Shown one piece after another: positions 42,120 to 55,600 of a stretch of DNA of 64,000 nucleotides; the stretch's first letter is position 1, and each line of letters opens with the position of its first letter. The notes beneath the pieces were generated by a model. It was not told the DNA's origin, searched no databases, and was given only the letters and a program-made list of their open reading frames with translations. This stretch comes from Sclerotiophoma versabilis (taxonomy: Eukaryota > Ascomycota > Dothideomycetes > Pleosporales > Didymellaceae), in the NCBI GenBank assembly GCA_012274445.1, contig JAAROD010000058.1:496001-560000 (forward strand). The letters are read 5' to 3'. The position numbers and the translations under genes were made by a program.

Positions 42120-45100
42120 GACGGGCTTACACACCATTTTCGGTCTTCTTACTTCGCTTCTCCATTGTTGCATTATCACGGTTACTTACAAGGGGCAAAA
42201 AGGAGTATTGAACATGGCGCATGTTCTTGTTTCCGGCATGCTTCTCTGGGACGATGGCTCGCATCCTTCAAGGCATGATTACGGCGTGGTTTGCATTTAG
42301 ACAGTACTACGTCGCTTACCACACGGTCGGTGCACTTTGTAGGATTCTGGTCGGACGAATGGGTTACCGGGCTTTTTACCGTATTCCTTCGGTGTGGTTC
42401 TGCGGCGGTTTTCTTTAGCACACATAGTGTTTGGACGTTTTGGCGGGTACGACTAGCATGTTCGATCTGCACAAAAACATTGCATTTGGCCAGGCACATT
42501 CGCACACATGGCTCGGCGGTTCTCGTTGCAAGCGTTATCTGTAGCTAGACATAGCAAGCATGTTGGTTGGTACAATTGGGTTTCACGACACGTAGCTGCG
42601 CAGATGAACATGCAGCTAGAGTTCACTCCCAGCTTCGAATCCCAGCGCTCTTCTTCCGCACTCACTTTGTGGATCGATGACGATCGACCGAGGTATCAGA
42701 GTGAGGAATTGGCATGCTGCACGGCATTGTGTCTAGCCTCGTCTCGACTTTCCGTTCTGCGATGCGGCCCGGTTTCTCCTCCAATCCTAGGCGTCGACAA
42801 CTGCAGGACGTTTTGCTAGCAATGTTGTGCAATTATTGAAGGTTTGAGGATGCCACTGTGATCACTTTCAGGAGCGCAATGATTACTTGGTTCTGCGTTT
42901 AGCCGACGGGCGAGCACTTGCCGGCTGCGAACGAGGTGACTGGCCACCCAATTCTGCGCTGTTCGTCAAGTGCTTCAGTCATGATGCAGCCGTTGAGAGA
43001 TCGTCCCTAGGTCCAGCTTTGCGGCTTGCTTGTTCTGCGTGGGGGCAGCGTCGCCGGCTTGCACAAACCCGAGGGGTTTGCTGGCGGCTAATATACGAGA
43101 CATGTTCCTTGATCTTTTGCATACCCCTCGGGACACCTTCCAGGAAACACGACACCTCTACGATAGGTTCGGCACTGCGTAAATGCATCTTGGAAAGTAG
43201 CGTATCTGCTATCGGCCCTTATTTTGTCCATGTCGGTGTCACTGCTATGCCCCCATGCGGTTCGCAAGCTTGGGCGAAGGGTTCCAAAAGTGAACAATTG
43301 TTCAGGCTAAAAGTACAAGGTACATGGGTACATTGCCGGTACGCAGGGGCGACTCATAATTTTGCCAATATAGCATGGACGCGACATCATAAGTTTGGCA
43401 TCTATTCCATTCGATGCTCATCTTAATCTCTAAACAGTTGGAGCACGTCAACTGCCGCTGACGAGGTCTCCGGAGGCTCTCAGACCACCATCTCCACATT
43501 TCCAAGCGGAGGCATATCACCGGGACGTTGCAATCCTGAATCCTTCCTATCAACAACCCGATCTGATATCCGACGGCTCCCAGCTCTAGATCGCACATCT
43601 TCTCCTATGATCGTCACATGTTCCGGATGACTCCGATAAGCAATGTTCCAAGGCAGCAGCAGTCAGCCTCGAATGTGCACACCGTTTGTAGAGGGGGCCT
43701 CGAGCATATCCGCCCTACAGTCACGAATGGCTTGTGGCATACCATCAGACACGCCTTGGGCAGGCAACCGATCCCCAGAAGAGTGCACTGCATGTAAGCT
43801 GAGCTCTCCAATAAACTTTGACCCACCAATAGGCCTTCTTTCAACCGCCGAGGCTTATATTACTAATTCGACGGTGCCTGCATGGACTCGCAATGGAAGT
43901 CGATAACGCAGGTCTTAATGCGAGATCAAAGTGGAGTGATGTGCATTCACCGCTTGCTGTGCACTCACCGATGTCAGCGAAGCTAATGCACTGCCCACGA
44001 GGACACCTTGGTGTCGTAATTGCTTGTTAATCAAACGGTTTTCAGATCGTCAAAATAAAGGTGTAGGGCTGTGCATTGGGCGAACTAGACGACTTGCGGA
44101 CCTGCAGCTGACAACTGCGTAAGCGACCATGGCTTGACAGAATATCGGTTGTCGACTACGAAATATAGGTGTGGTGGGAAGTGTAGAGTCCACGCGATTT
44201 GGTCCGGGCATGTCGGCGTGAAAGACATTATTACGATTCTTTTCTGAAACCACATCCAAAGCTGTGTAACCTCAACCAGCTGGCTCGTTGCTTCAACAGT
44301 GTTGCGACAAGCCGCATGTGCCACTGTCGCCCAGAGAGACCTTACAAGTCGACCTTGTTCACGAGGGCGTTGCATAGTAGTGGCAGGCTGATCGTAAGAG
44401 CCGCAAGCCACATGTAGCTGTCAAACCACGACTTCAAAAGCCGGCTCAATCCCTGTTCATGCAACTCCATGACTTGGAAATGTCAATGTACGGATTGGTA
44501 GGATTGGATTCCAGGGTCTGCGGCAATATTCAGGATCTATCCGCCCAGCATGAAGAGCCGTAGCTGTACGATCTATGATGCACGGTTTCCCGTCTCCATA
44601 CTTTCAGAAAGGGGGCCTGAAAGGGGGGTATATTCCCAGTGTTCGCGAATTGTGATGAGCTGCAACTCTAAACCGGTGCGGATTCGTGTCGTCACGATCA
44701 AGTCTTTTAGGTGATTGGGCCGGTAGACTAAAACCTAGGAACGAGGCTCACCACCCGCGAGCTTGCGGTCTATACAGCTCCTGCGCAACCACGCAAATCT
44801 CTAGATGGACCTCGCTATCCTGTTTGGAATGCTCTACCAGTTAGGATGGTGGTTGTTTCTTTGATGAGTTGTTATGGTGCTGGGACTGGGAATCACGTGG
44901 ATGTGACTAGTGGTGAGCCTCACTTCGTGGCTGTCTTAGTCTAGTCGCAAAGATTGGCGGAAAACGTTCCCTGGCCTATAAAAGTGAAAGACAGGAAGAA
45001 TGCTCGACAGATGCAAGAATACGAAAGTGGAGCAGACGGGCCGCAGATAACGCGGTTTCCGTGGCAGGAGTCTTGCGAGCAAACTGGGAAGTCCACAGGA

Positions 45101-45809
45101 GTTGATGTAATCATGCCAAGAAACTAGGTGGCGCAGCTTTCGCGCCGACGCATGACTGCATCGCAGCTGCCTCTGCAAACACCACAAACAAAGAACACCG
45201 GCAAGTGAAGAACGAACTAGTCAGTAGACGAAGTCAAGTCACCTACCGTTCCGACAGTCGCACAGCTTCATGAACTTGTGCTCCGCGCTGCGTAGGCTGG
45301 ACGTGCCTGGGCTGTCGTGCAACCGCCCCCAGATTCCCCAGTGTGGCGGGGCGTCAGCAACCCCCACAGATCTTGTGGTCAGAAGCTATCCGACGTTGCA
45401 CAATAGACATGGTCCTTTGTCATAGGCGAGCCGTTGCGAGTGTAACACAGCGGCCCGGAATTGGGGCTTGAGCACAGGCTGGCCGTCCCCGCTTACGAGT
45501 ACTGACTTTGTACACCTGGTGGCTGAGAGATGTGTTCTCCCAAGGTCTGTCAAATTGAACGGAACGAGGGGTGAACATATTGTTCTGACTCTTGTGCCTT
45601 CTCGTAAAGCAGCCGGTTCACTGGCCAGATACGGTGTAGCGTGGCGGTGATAAAACTTCGGTTGGCAAGCGACATCCACTGCATTTGCGTGAGATTGGCT
45701 GAGTCGCCCCTAGCCGTGATATGACAGGTGGTGGCCGAGATGGCTGCATCCACTCATTCCTTTGTTCTCGCACACTCATCATGAACACGCCACCCTGATC
45801 TCGGACGTC
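42120..45809. other. 3.7 kb gene-free region between Zn2Cys6 factor and ABC transporter
   Basis: No recognisable gene on either strand; the ORFs present look random in composition. A perfect TATAAAA lies at 44977-44983 on the plus strand, 827 bp upstream of the transporter ATG, with no supported ORF close behind it, which may mark a long leader or a non-coding transcript. Confidence 0.5.
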
Positions 45810-48800
45810 ATGGAGTCGACAGAAAAGAGGAGGGCAGACGTAGAGTACAGGAGCCACAAGCGAGACGCTGAGACAGGAATCCCCACGAAAGAATTGGAGA
45901 TCGACGAACACGAGCAGCCACTCCCTGAATCGATTGACCGAATCCGGTCTCATGCATCTCACGCCGACAATGCCATCTCCTTGCGCGAAGTCGACCCTGT
46001 GTCTGTACGACTGGATCACCTTTCGGTGTCTGTTGATGAGTCGCCTAACGCGTTTGCCAAACTTTTCTCTAAAAAGAGGGCGGCAACAGGCCAGAACCAT
46101 GTGAAGACCATCCTAGATGATGTCTCAGCCAATCTTCCGAGCGGAACGCTCACAGCCATCATTGGCGGCAGTGGCAGCGGAAAGACTTCTTTACTCAACC
46201 AGATGAGTGGGCGTATGAGGGGAAATCGAATCTCGACATCTGGACAGACGCTGTTCAATGGTAGCGAAGACCCTTCGAGCATCAGAAGTGCATACGTGAT
46301 ACAACAAGACATTCTCCTCCCAATGTTGACCGTTCGAGAGACCTTGACATATGCTGCGCAACTCCGGCTTCCATCCTCAGTAACTCAGGCTGAAAGGATG
46401 CAATTGGTCGAAGAAGTCATTGCAGAATTAAGCTTGAAGGAGGCCGCTGAAACCCGTATAGGGAATCACGCGCACAAGGGCTGCAGTGGCGGCGAGAAGA
46501 GGAGGACAAGCTTGGGCGTGCAGCTCTTATCGAATCCAAGTTTACTATGGCTGGACGAGCCCACAACGGGTCTTGATTCCACGAGCGCCTACCAAGTGGT
46601 CAAAACGTTGCAAAGTCTTGCTCAAAAGGGCAGAACGGTCATTGTGACAATTCACCAACCACGCTCTGAGATATGGACTCTGTTCGACAATGTCGTTCTA
46701 CTTACAAGAGGCAGTCCTGCGTATGTAGGCAGCACAAAGGACTGCCTTGAATACTTTGCAAAACTTGGTCATGAGATGCCACCTTTCACGAATCCGGCGG
46801 AACATCTCATCGATGTGGTCAGTGTGGACAACAGGAGCGACGAAGCCGAGGTTGTTGCTGAAGAAAGAGTCCGACGCATCAAGACAGCTTGGAGAGAACA
46901 CTACGACAGGAACCTCGGCGAGAAGAATGCGGAAAACTACGCTTCTGCCCCTGTCGAGCCCCTGTCGAAGTCATCGATACCGCGACATGCCGGCTTGCTT
47001 CAACAAATTCGTGTGCTCACTGCGCGAACCTGGATCGTAACGATACGAGATCCTATGGGCATGTTCGGCAGTCTTCTGGAAGCTATCAGCATGGCTATTA
47101 TCACCGGCTGGATATTCTTGAACGTCGATGGGTCGCTGTCTGGTATTCGTTCTCGGCAGGGCGCATTGTATAATGCAGCTGCTTTACAAGGCTACCTTAT
47201 CCTTCTCTTCGAGACCTATCGACTTACGGATGACATTCAGCTTTTTGACGAAGAAGCACGGCAGGGTGTTATCAGCATCCCTGCCTTTCTCGTCTCGAGA
47301 CGACTTGCTCGATTCTTTATCGAAGATCTGCCTGTGCCGCTTATTTTTTCGGTCATCTACTACTTCATGGTTGGTTTTAGAGCCAACGGTGGCGAGTTCC
47401 TCACATTCTTCAGTGTCATCTTACTGGAACACTACATTGCTGTATGCTTCGCCATGGTCTGTGTAGCCATCTCGAGGAACTTTGCAGGAGCTAGTCTCGT
47501 AGCCAATCTTGCGTACACCTTGCAGTCGATGGCTTGTGGATACTTCATCCAGTCAAACACAATACCTATATACGTACGATGGACCAAGTGGACAGCTTAC
47601 GTGGTGAGTAGATGAAACTCCATATCGTTGGTCTGATGCTGATGTCTCCTACAGTTCTACGCATTTGGAGCTTTGTGCGCCAACGAGTTCACGGACAGCT
47701 TCTATGACTGTCCTGTCGGCGGTCCCACAGATGAAGCATGCAAAGAATACACCGGGGAGTTACCTTGCTCTTACTGGATATGTGTTTGTATTCTATGCTG
47801 GAGCCGCCGTGCTTTTGAAGTACTGGAATGCCGAGATCGCCATGGCTCGCGCTCGACCATCCAACATGGACGCATCTGCCGGCAAGGAGAAGATGAGCGA
47901 GCGTACACCTGACCAAGTGAGAACGATCAACATTCGCCTCGAAGGCTTTGGTTTGGACATTGAGAAACGTACCTTGCGTTCCCAAACAACCAAATCAATT
48001 CTCAATCCACTTACTGCAGAGTTTCAACCAGGCTTTTTGAATGTCATTATGGGCCCATCTGGCTCAGGCAAGACATCACTACTCAATAGCATGGCTGGCA
48101 GACTGAGGGACGACATATCCACACGATACAAGACGTTCGGTACCATGACCTTCAATGGCCTTGCGCCATCCGAAGATGTGGTCCACTCTATTTGCTCGTT
48201 CGTCACTCAAGATGACGATGCTCTCCTGGCATCCCTTACTGTTCGCGAAACACTTCGCTACGCCGCAGGCCTTCGCCTTCCAAAATGGATGTCCAGGCAG
48301 CAGAAGATGCAGAAAGCTGAAGAGATACTCCTCAAGATGGGCCTTAAAGATTGTGCAGACAACCTAGTTGGCAATGATCTCATCAAGGGCATTAGCGGGG
48401 GTGAGAAGCGCAGAGTGACTATCGCTGTACAAATCCTAACGGAACCGCGCGTTTTACTTCTCGACGAACCACTTTCAGGCCTCGACGCATTTACAGCACT
48501 CTCGATTATGGATGTCCTCCTTGGTCTTGCACAAGAAGGCCGCACGCTCATCGTGACCATACACCAACCCCGCTCAGATCTTTTTGCCCATTTCGGCAAT
48601 ATCTTGCTCCTTGCTCGTGGCGGCCATCCCGTGTTCGCAGGCCCGGCGACGCTGATGCTCTCACACTTTGCCGCTCAAGGCTATGATTGCCCTCAACATG
48701 TCAACCCAGCAGACTTTGCACTTGACCTCATTACCGTGGACTTGCAGCATGCAGCACGAGAAGAAGCCAGCAAAGAAAAGGTTCGCAAGCTGATCGAAGC

Positions 48801-49833
48801 CTGGCATCCCGATCTCGTCCCAGCTAACCGAACGGGCTCAATTGCTACACCTGCAGAGTTGGGCAGTCTGGCGCGCGAGCCTGCGGGCTTCGTTGCGGCT
48901 TATTCGATTCTCATCCGTCGCGCTACGAAGAACTTTTTTCGCATGCCCGACCTGATCATTGCAAGAATCATGCAAGTTGTGGGCTTAGGAATCGTGTTAG
49001 GGCTCTTCTTTGCACCGCTCAAGAACGATTACTTCTCCATCCAGAACCGTATGGGTTTCCTCGTCGAGATTGCGCCGCTTTACTTTGTTGGAATGCTGAA
49101 CAACATCGCCACGTACCCTGTAGAGCGCGACGTGTTCTACCGAGACTATGATGACCGCATCTATGGCGTAGAAGCCTTCTTCTTGACCTACATCTCGATT
49201 ACCACGCCGTTTGAGATCATCTCTTGCTTTGTCTTCGCCGTGCTTGCCGTGCTAGCGGTCGGCTTGGAACGCGATGCCAGCACATACTTCATCATCACGT
49301 TCAACGCATTCTGCATCACGAGCTGTGGTGAGAGTATAGGCATCGCGTTCAACACCCTGTTCTCGCACACAGGTTTCAGCGTCAACATCATGAGTGTGTT
49401 TCTGAGTGTTGCGCAGGTCATGGGTAAGTCGCAGCTGCCTTTGTGAGAAACTACCACTAATAAAGTGGCAGGTGGGGTCCTGTCTCTCAACATCCCCCCC
49501 TTCCTTCAAGCCTTCAACCACCTCTCCCCGGTCAAATGGGCCATTGGCAACATGGCGCCGTACACGCTTCGCAATGAGAAGTTCACGTGTGAGGACTGGC
49601 AGAAGATCAACGGGCAGTGTCCGATTACCACGGGCCAGCAGGTCTTGGAGTTGTACAAGCTGGACAAAAATCCTGAGATGTATATCATGGCGCTGGGTAT
49701 CTGTGCGATTGCATATAGGTTCTTGGCATACGTAGTGCTGAAGTGTGTCAAAGAGAGGTGGGCGGGAAGGCTATGGAGGAAGGTGGGAGGCGGTAAGAAG
49801 GGTGCTCCCGTGGCACGAGCAGCGCAGACATGA
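45810..49833 (+). CDS. Full-length ABCG-type (PDR/WHITE-like) ABC transporter with an internal frame break
   Basis: Exons 45810-47603, 47655-49423 and 49472-49833 (introns 51 and 48 nt). The start at 45810 (MESTEKRRADVEYRSHKRDA) is the first in-frame ATG. The order is NBD1-TMD1-NBD2-TMD2: Walker A IIGGSGSGKTSLLNQMSG, signature CSGGEKRR and Walker B LLWLDEPTTGLDS in NBD1; then six TM segments; then MGPSGSGKTSLLNSMAG, ISGGEKRR and LLLDEPLSGLD in NBD2. Such pumps export drugs, lipids or toxic plant compounds at the plasma membrane. Near 47740-47765 the frame changes by one: ANEFTDSFYDCPVGGP and CKEYTG are in one frame and YLALTGYVFVFYAGAAVLLK in the next, and about 20 residues usual here are missing. 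No intron explains it. Either a small deletion inactivated the gene or the assembly is wrong. Confidence 0.85.
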
Positions 49834-50563
49834 GACGCACCTGCCCTGGTTTTCGGAGATCTCGGCTAGGCCTAGAACAGAGAAGAGCTGTTGTGGATCA
49901 AATTATTTGTCGGGAACATGCAACCGTGAGCGTTTTGTGTCAGTGGCTTGCTAACGGTAGATCTTAGCTGGGACCTGGTGCCTGGTAACGTGCGTGTGAG
50001 CACACGTTCTTCTCGACTGAGAGCAGTCTTGCACTGGTGGAGCAAGACAAAACAGCTACGCCAGCGGCCCGCAAACCTAGTGCAAGTGAGCATCGCGCTT
50101 CTCCCAGCTGAGCCGTAAAGCAGTGTTGTCGCAATCCAGCCCTGCAGTGGAATGGGAGCTTTCGCAGGAGCGAGGCAAGGCAAGCAGTGAGAGAAGTGGA
50201 CGCGTAAGACAGCTGCGTGTGTGAGGACAACAGCAGTAGCAGTGCCGCACCAGACACGGGCACAACAAGCATCTCTTGTCGATGCCAGGGAGAGACAAGG
50301 CTGGCATCCAAGACCTCTGGGCGGGTTCCTAGGAACGAGGCTCTGCGGTAGTGGTTGGAATGGAGGGGCTAGGCGGTTGGGCCCAGTGGGGGCCGTTCGC
50401 GGGAAGATCAGAGCTAGCTCCACCAAAAACACGGTGACAGGCTTACGTCGACAACTGTGCCTGCCCTCCGCGACATGAACGCGCCGTCCCCCTTTTCCCG
50501 CACCTCGACTCTGGCGCCCTGAGCAATTGCACTCGGCAAACACGGACCGCTTTATCCGCCAGC
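49834..50563. other. Tandem intergenic region
   Basis: The ABC transporter 3' region and the DUF3431 promoter; no gene seen. GC content rises toward 50.5 kb. Confidence 0.5.
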
Positions 50564-51852
50564 ATGCTCAGCGGACCGCCTCGACTCGTGCCCTTCCTCT
50601 TCGCCGCCTTTGCGCTTACGCTGGTGGTGTGGTACTACCATGGCGTGTCCGGCTCCAGCGCGTCGCTGTCGCCATGGACCCCCGCCTCCTCGTTCTCGAC
50701 ACAGCGCCCGGCGTCGCTGCGGCCCGGCGTAGACCCCCTCGACTTCAGCATCCCGCTGCGCTTCAGCGACGGCCCGGTCAAGCCGGCAGGCAGCAACTAC
50801 ACCTTCAAGATCGTCGTGCCCAAGACGAGCAAGGAGGACCTGAAATGGATGCAGGAGGAGATCCCCCATGCGCCGCTGGTCATCTACGAGGTCGACAACG
50901 CGAAGGCTGAGCACACGGTGCCCAAGAACAAGGGCCGCGAGGCCATGGTGCGTCGACCCGTCCCACGGCGCCGCCGCGAATGCTAACCAGCGCCCAGGTC
51001 TACCTCAGCTACATCATCGACCACTACGACGACCTCCCCGACACCACCCTCTTCATGCACGCCCACCGCCACGCATGGCACAACAACCAGCTGATGGGCC
51101 TCGACGCCGCCCAGATCGTCAACCGCCTGAACCACGACCGCGTCGCCCGCCTCGGCTACATGAACGTGCGCTGCCACCACGACCCCGGCTGCCCCGACTG
51201 GATCCACATGGACCGCCCGGGCGGCGACTTCGACTTCTTCCACAAGCCCGAGGAGATCTACTGGCGCAAGAGCATCTGGGAGGAAATCCACCCCGGCGCC
51301 CCCATCCCGCCCTCCATCTCCGGCATCTGCTGCGCCCAGTTCGCTGTTTCGCGCGACAGGATCAGGCAGGTGCCGCTCGAGCGCTTCGTCCACTACCGCA
51401 AGTGGCTGCTCACCACCGGCATGGACGACCAGTTCTCCGGCCGCATCTTCGAGTACATCTGGCACTACATCTTCACCGGCCACGAAGTCTACTGCCCCGC
51501 CATGAACACGTGCTACTGCGACGGCTACGGCATCTGCTTCGGCGGCCGCCAAAAGTTCGAGGACTATCTCAAGAAGCAGGACGACCGCAACGCGAAATGG
51601 ACCCAGCTCGACGACCTGAACAAGCGCGCAGACAAGGCGAAGGAGGAGGGCAAGGAGCCCGATTTCACAGATGCAGAGAAGCGTACAATGGATACGCTGA
51701 GGAAGACCATTAGCGAAATGGACGCGGAGCTTGACAAGCTGAGAGACGATGCAAGGAAGAGGGGTGAGGACCCCAAGCTGAGGGCTGAGGAGACGGAGAC
51801 GTATGATTCTTCGCATATCTGGGACTATGCCCCACACGGCGACAAAATCTGA
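50564..51852 (+). CDS. DUF3431 family protein, type II membrane-anchored
   Basis: Exons 50564-50947 and 50998-51852 (intron 50 nt, GTGCGT donor, TGCTAACC branch) encode 412 residues. One N-terminal membrane segment (LVPFLFAAFALTLVVWYYHG) and a Ser/Pro stem resemble a Golgi type II anchor. The conserved DUF3431 region includes YLSYIIDHYDDLPDTTLFMH followed by AHRHAWHNN, GYMNVRCHHDPGCPDW, SGICCAQFAVSRDRIRQVPL and MDDQFSGRIFEYIWHYIFTG. Asp/His-rich motifs and the ICCAQF strand suggest a glycosyltransferase-like fold, which is inference. The C-terminus is a charged coiled coil (about residues 320-395). The gene is much more GC-rich at third codon positions than its neighbours, which creates long spurious ORFs on both strands. 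Confidence 0.88.
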
Positions 51853-52605
51853 GGACGATGTACATGATGGCTTCTATGACCGGCGTTGCGGCGGTGTGTC
51901 TTGGCGTTCAGCGGGCACCATGTTAGATATAATGATGGCGGTTGTACATAGAATAAAATGCTGATATGCAGCGTGTATCGAACGATCAAAGTCACAGACT
52001 GTGCTTATCGCTCTCTCGCCGCTGTGTTGTCACATAGGTAGCCCAGGCGGTACGACTGCCGTTTGCACGTCAGCACATGCTTCGGCCTCATGTGCACGCT
52101 CACTCATCTGTCACTTAGGTCCTCACCACCACCACTCTCCTGCATTGCACAAGCAATCGCTCTGCTGCAATACTTCTTCACCATGAACAGTTCCGTGAAC
52201 CATCCGCCTTTTGCCTCGGTCCGATCAGAATGGCCGCGCTAACCCTTGAAAGTGCGGTGGCTGGGACCTTCATCTTGGTGAAGCTCACTACCACAAGCGG
52301 CACCGGGGCACGTTTGCTAAGATGAGCCCGACAGTACTTCTACCATCGCAGGACCATTGATCTGGCCTCGTGCATCCGCAGTCACCTTCAACCGGCAAGG
52401 CGTGCAGTGTACGCGCGACTGCTAGCTTCGGTTGCATGCACACCGCGAATTGTCGCTGTGCCAGGCGCAAGAGCTAGGAGCTCAATACATATTCACCCTC
52501 GCTTCACCGTTCAAAGCTGGGGATGGATGGGTGCTGGAACCTAGTTCTCCTCGATGCAATAACCTTGGGCCCCGGCTTCGATACGCGACTCAACTTTTCA
52601 ACAAC
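51853..52605. other. Tandem intergenic region with dim-2 promoter
   Basis: No gene seen. The dim-2 frame is open upstream to 52432 but has no ATG before 52606, so this part is counted as 5' UTR. Confidence 0.5.
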
Positions 52606-55600
52606 ATGTCGCAGACAACAGATAAAGCCAGTATCAAAGCTGACGCGCGAACGAGACCTGCGTCCAAACACAAGGTCAAAGTGTTACCCTCGTTATCGGA
52701 TTATCCAAGATCGCACGCCGTAAATTACACGAGCCCATCACCGGTGATATCCGAACAGGATCATCTGCAGATTCTGAAGGTATGGCTGCAAGGCCCGCAA
52801 TCGAAAAGCACAGCTAAGCTAAGCTTTGTACAGAACGAGTGGGACAATCTTCCAAACGACGGTCTCATCCCTCAAGGCTCTCGACCAAAGAGAGAACCCG
52901 TCATTGCAGATCTTTATGATTTCGAAATCTACAGGTGTCCGGAAAGCAACCGCCAACGACCATCTGAGCTTACCTGTCTTCATTTGTTCGATGTGAAAGC
53001 GAAGCGTCTCTGTTTCGACGGCCACGTCTGTCTGGGCAACGTTACGCATTACCTCGAACGCATCAGCATTGATGACATTTCAATCGAAGGCTATGGCCGG
53101 ACTAACAGTCCAAAAGTTGTTGTATACATCCAAACCAGGCTCGCCAGCAACGATGAAACCCACGATATCTGGCTACGACTGAGAAAACCGGCGCTAAACT
53201 ACGAACGATTCCACAATCCTTTCTTGTGGGTAGTGATGTTTGGTAAATTTGCAATCGACTACATGGAAGATCGACCGAAGGCCTCAGTGATGTTGGAAAA
53301 CTTTCAGATCAACTTCCACGCCTGGCTTATTCGGCGATTTGGACACAACACAATATTTCAGAAGTGGTTCACAGCATTCCGGAGCGCAACTGACTTTCGA
53401 CTTGCTTTCCACGCCTACGTTGACTACATCCACAATCAAGCTGTGAACTTGTCTACTGCAAGGCATTTGAGCAGCCATCCGATTTGGGCTCACTGCAAGT
53501 GCGCCAAGATGGTGGCAGTTGAGAGGCAACCGGCCATCGTCAACGACACGCTTGCAACGCCACACGTTTTTCGCAGCTTCAAGCATATGTACTTTGGCGG
53601 TAGATTGAAGCAGGTCTCGCCTACAAAGGCCGTCAAAGTAATGCAGGCGAAGAGGAAGCGTATGCTCGGCTTTGCGGAAGAGAAGCTTACGCAGAACTTG
53701 TGCAGGAACCCTACAACCAAAACAACGGAAACATGCCTTATTCACGTGGGCGATGTGGTTTCGATCATTCCAGACGAAGATGACAAGACGAAGTGGCAAG
53801 AATCTGGCAATGAATGGCTAGCGTTTGTTCAAGGAGTTGAATCCCTCAGCAATGGAACGCAACGATTGTCTGTGATTTGGCTCTATCGTCCCGCTGACAC
53901 CAACATGTGCCTTGCCGAATACTCCGTTGCGAAGGAGATGTTCCTATCAGACAACTGCAACTGCGGAGAACGGGATCTTATGTCAACAGACGTCATACGC
54001 AGATACAGCGTCGACTGGTCTCCACGCTCTCTGGACACTGGTAAAGACCTCATCATACGCCAGACCTATGTCACACAAGACAGTGCATTTGTGACACTCA
54101 AGAACAATCACAAGGTCTGTCCGTGCCGCAAACCTCGAGAAAACTCTATCAAGTGGCGTGCCGGCGATACAGTCTACGTCACCAAAACTAGCGGAGGGCA
54201 ACAATTCCTGGAACCAGTGGTAATTCACGAGCTCGACAACAATGCAAAGGAAGTGAAAGTCCGAACACTGTTACGACTTTCAAGAGACTGTTCAGACCTG
54301 CTTTTAGGTCTCGGCCGGACCGAGATATCCCCTAATGAGCTTGTGCTCACAGGCAAGCTCAAGACGATGCCTGTTTCGCGGATCAAGCGGGCTTGCTATG
54401 TACGATTTGTTCCACAGAACGATGTATTCAATCACCGCATACCCTCACCGTACGACGAAGGAGGTGCCGGGGACTGTTGGTTCATCTCTATGGGCCTCGA
54501 CTCAATGGACGGTGACCGGCGGCTGATTAGCCTGGACAGCCTGCCTAGAGGATTTCGTGAAGCACAAGATATACCGCTGCCATGCAGAAAGCTTCGAGGT
54601 CTGAGTCTATTCAGTGGCGGAGGAGGCCTTGATAGAGGCTTAGAGGAAGGAGGTGCTGTAGAATTCCAAACGTCGGTTGACTATGATTCTGCTGCGATAC
54701 ACACGCAACGTGCGAACTGCCGTGATCCACAGAGCATGCGGCTCTTTTGTGGGTCTGTAGATGATTACCTCCACTCGCTACTTTCTGGGGGCAGAAACAG
54801 TTCGGTAGCACGGGTTGACGAAGTCGACCTGATCGCCGCCGGTTCCCCTTGCCCAGGTACGTTTGTTTCCTCATCTATCTGAATACACTGAAGGCTTACT
54901 ATTTAAGGATTTTCCGCGCTTCAACAGAACATGTTGAGTCAGCAGTCTCTTACCTACGCCTCACACGTCACGACATTTTGTTCGGCTGTAGATCTGTACC
55001 GCCCATTATATGGAATTCTGGAAAACGTCGTGAACATGGCCTCGACAAGGGCAGGCTTCGAAGACCAGAACGTTCTGTCGCAGTTAGTAGGCTGCTTGGT
55101 GTCGATGGGTTATCAAGTGAATCAGTATATTATGGATTCCTGGAATTATGGAAGCTTCCAGCGACGTTCACGAATCATCTTGACGATAGCGGCACCAGGG
55201 CTCGAACCGATCCTGCAACCGCCCCATACACACAGCCTACCATACATGGAGACAGCTGCCAGGAGTCTTGGCAAACTCCCCAACGGCGAACGCTTTGGTG
55301 ATCGTGAACACTATGCCACCCCGTTCCCCATTGTATCTGCCGAACGAGCGACGTCTGATTTGCCTGAAATTGGCAATGGGAACGTTCAGACATGTATTCC
55401 ATTTCCTGATCACCGAATGTCACGGCCAACGAACAGCAAAGTCCGGACATTATTGGAATGCATTCCCAGACAACCACCAGGCTACGGCTACGAAGAAGCT
55501 CTCCTGCTTGGACTTGTGCCACCACTTCTCCAATTGAAGAAGAAGGAAACCACAAAGTCATACCGACGCATAAAGGCAGACGGTTTAGTACCAACTATCA

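Noticed and set aside
42620..42650. tRNA T-arm-like string containing TTCGAATCC
   Set aside because: The flanking bases do not pair into a T stem and no matching A box or acceptor stem was found. No tRNA gene could be supported anywhere in the window.
42887..43426. 179-codon plus-strand ORF in the gene-free stretch
   Set aside because: It has no domain, no composition bias typical of proteins and no good start context; treated as a chance ORF.
50868..51713. 281-codon plus-strand ORF overlapping the DUF3431 gene
   Set aside because: Arg/Pro/His-rich shifted-frame product of GC-rich coding DNA.
50983..51837. Long minus-strand ORF (284 codons) antisense to the DUF3431 gene
   Set aside because: Val/Glu/Ala-rich translation without family features; it mirrors the GC-rich third positions of the sense gene, whose protein is clearly conserved.
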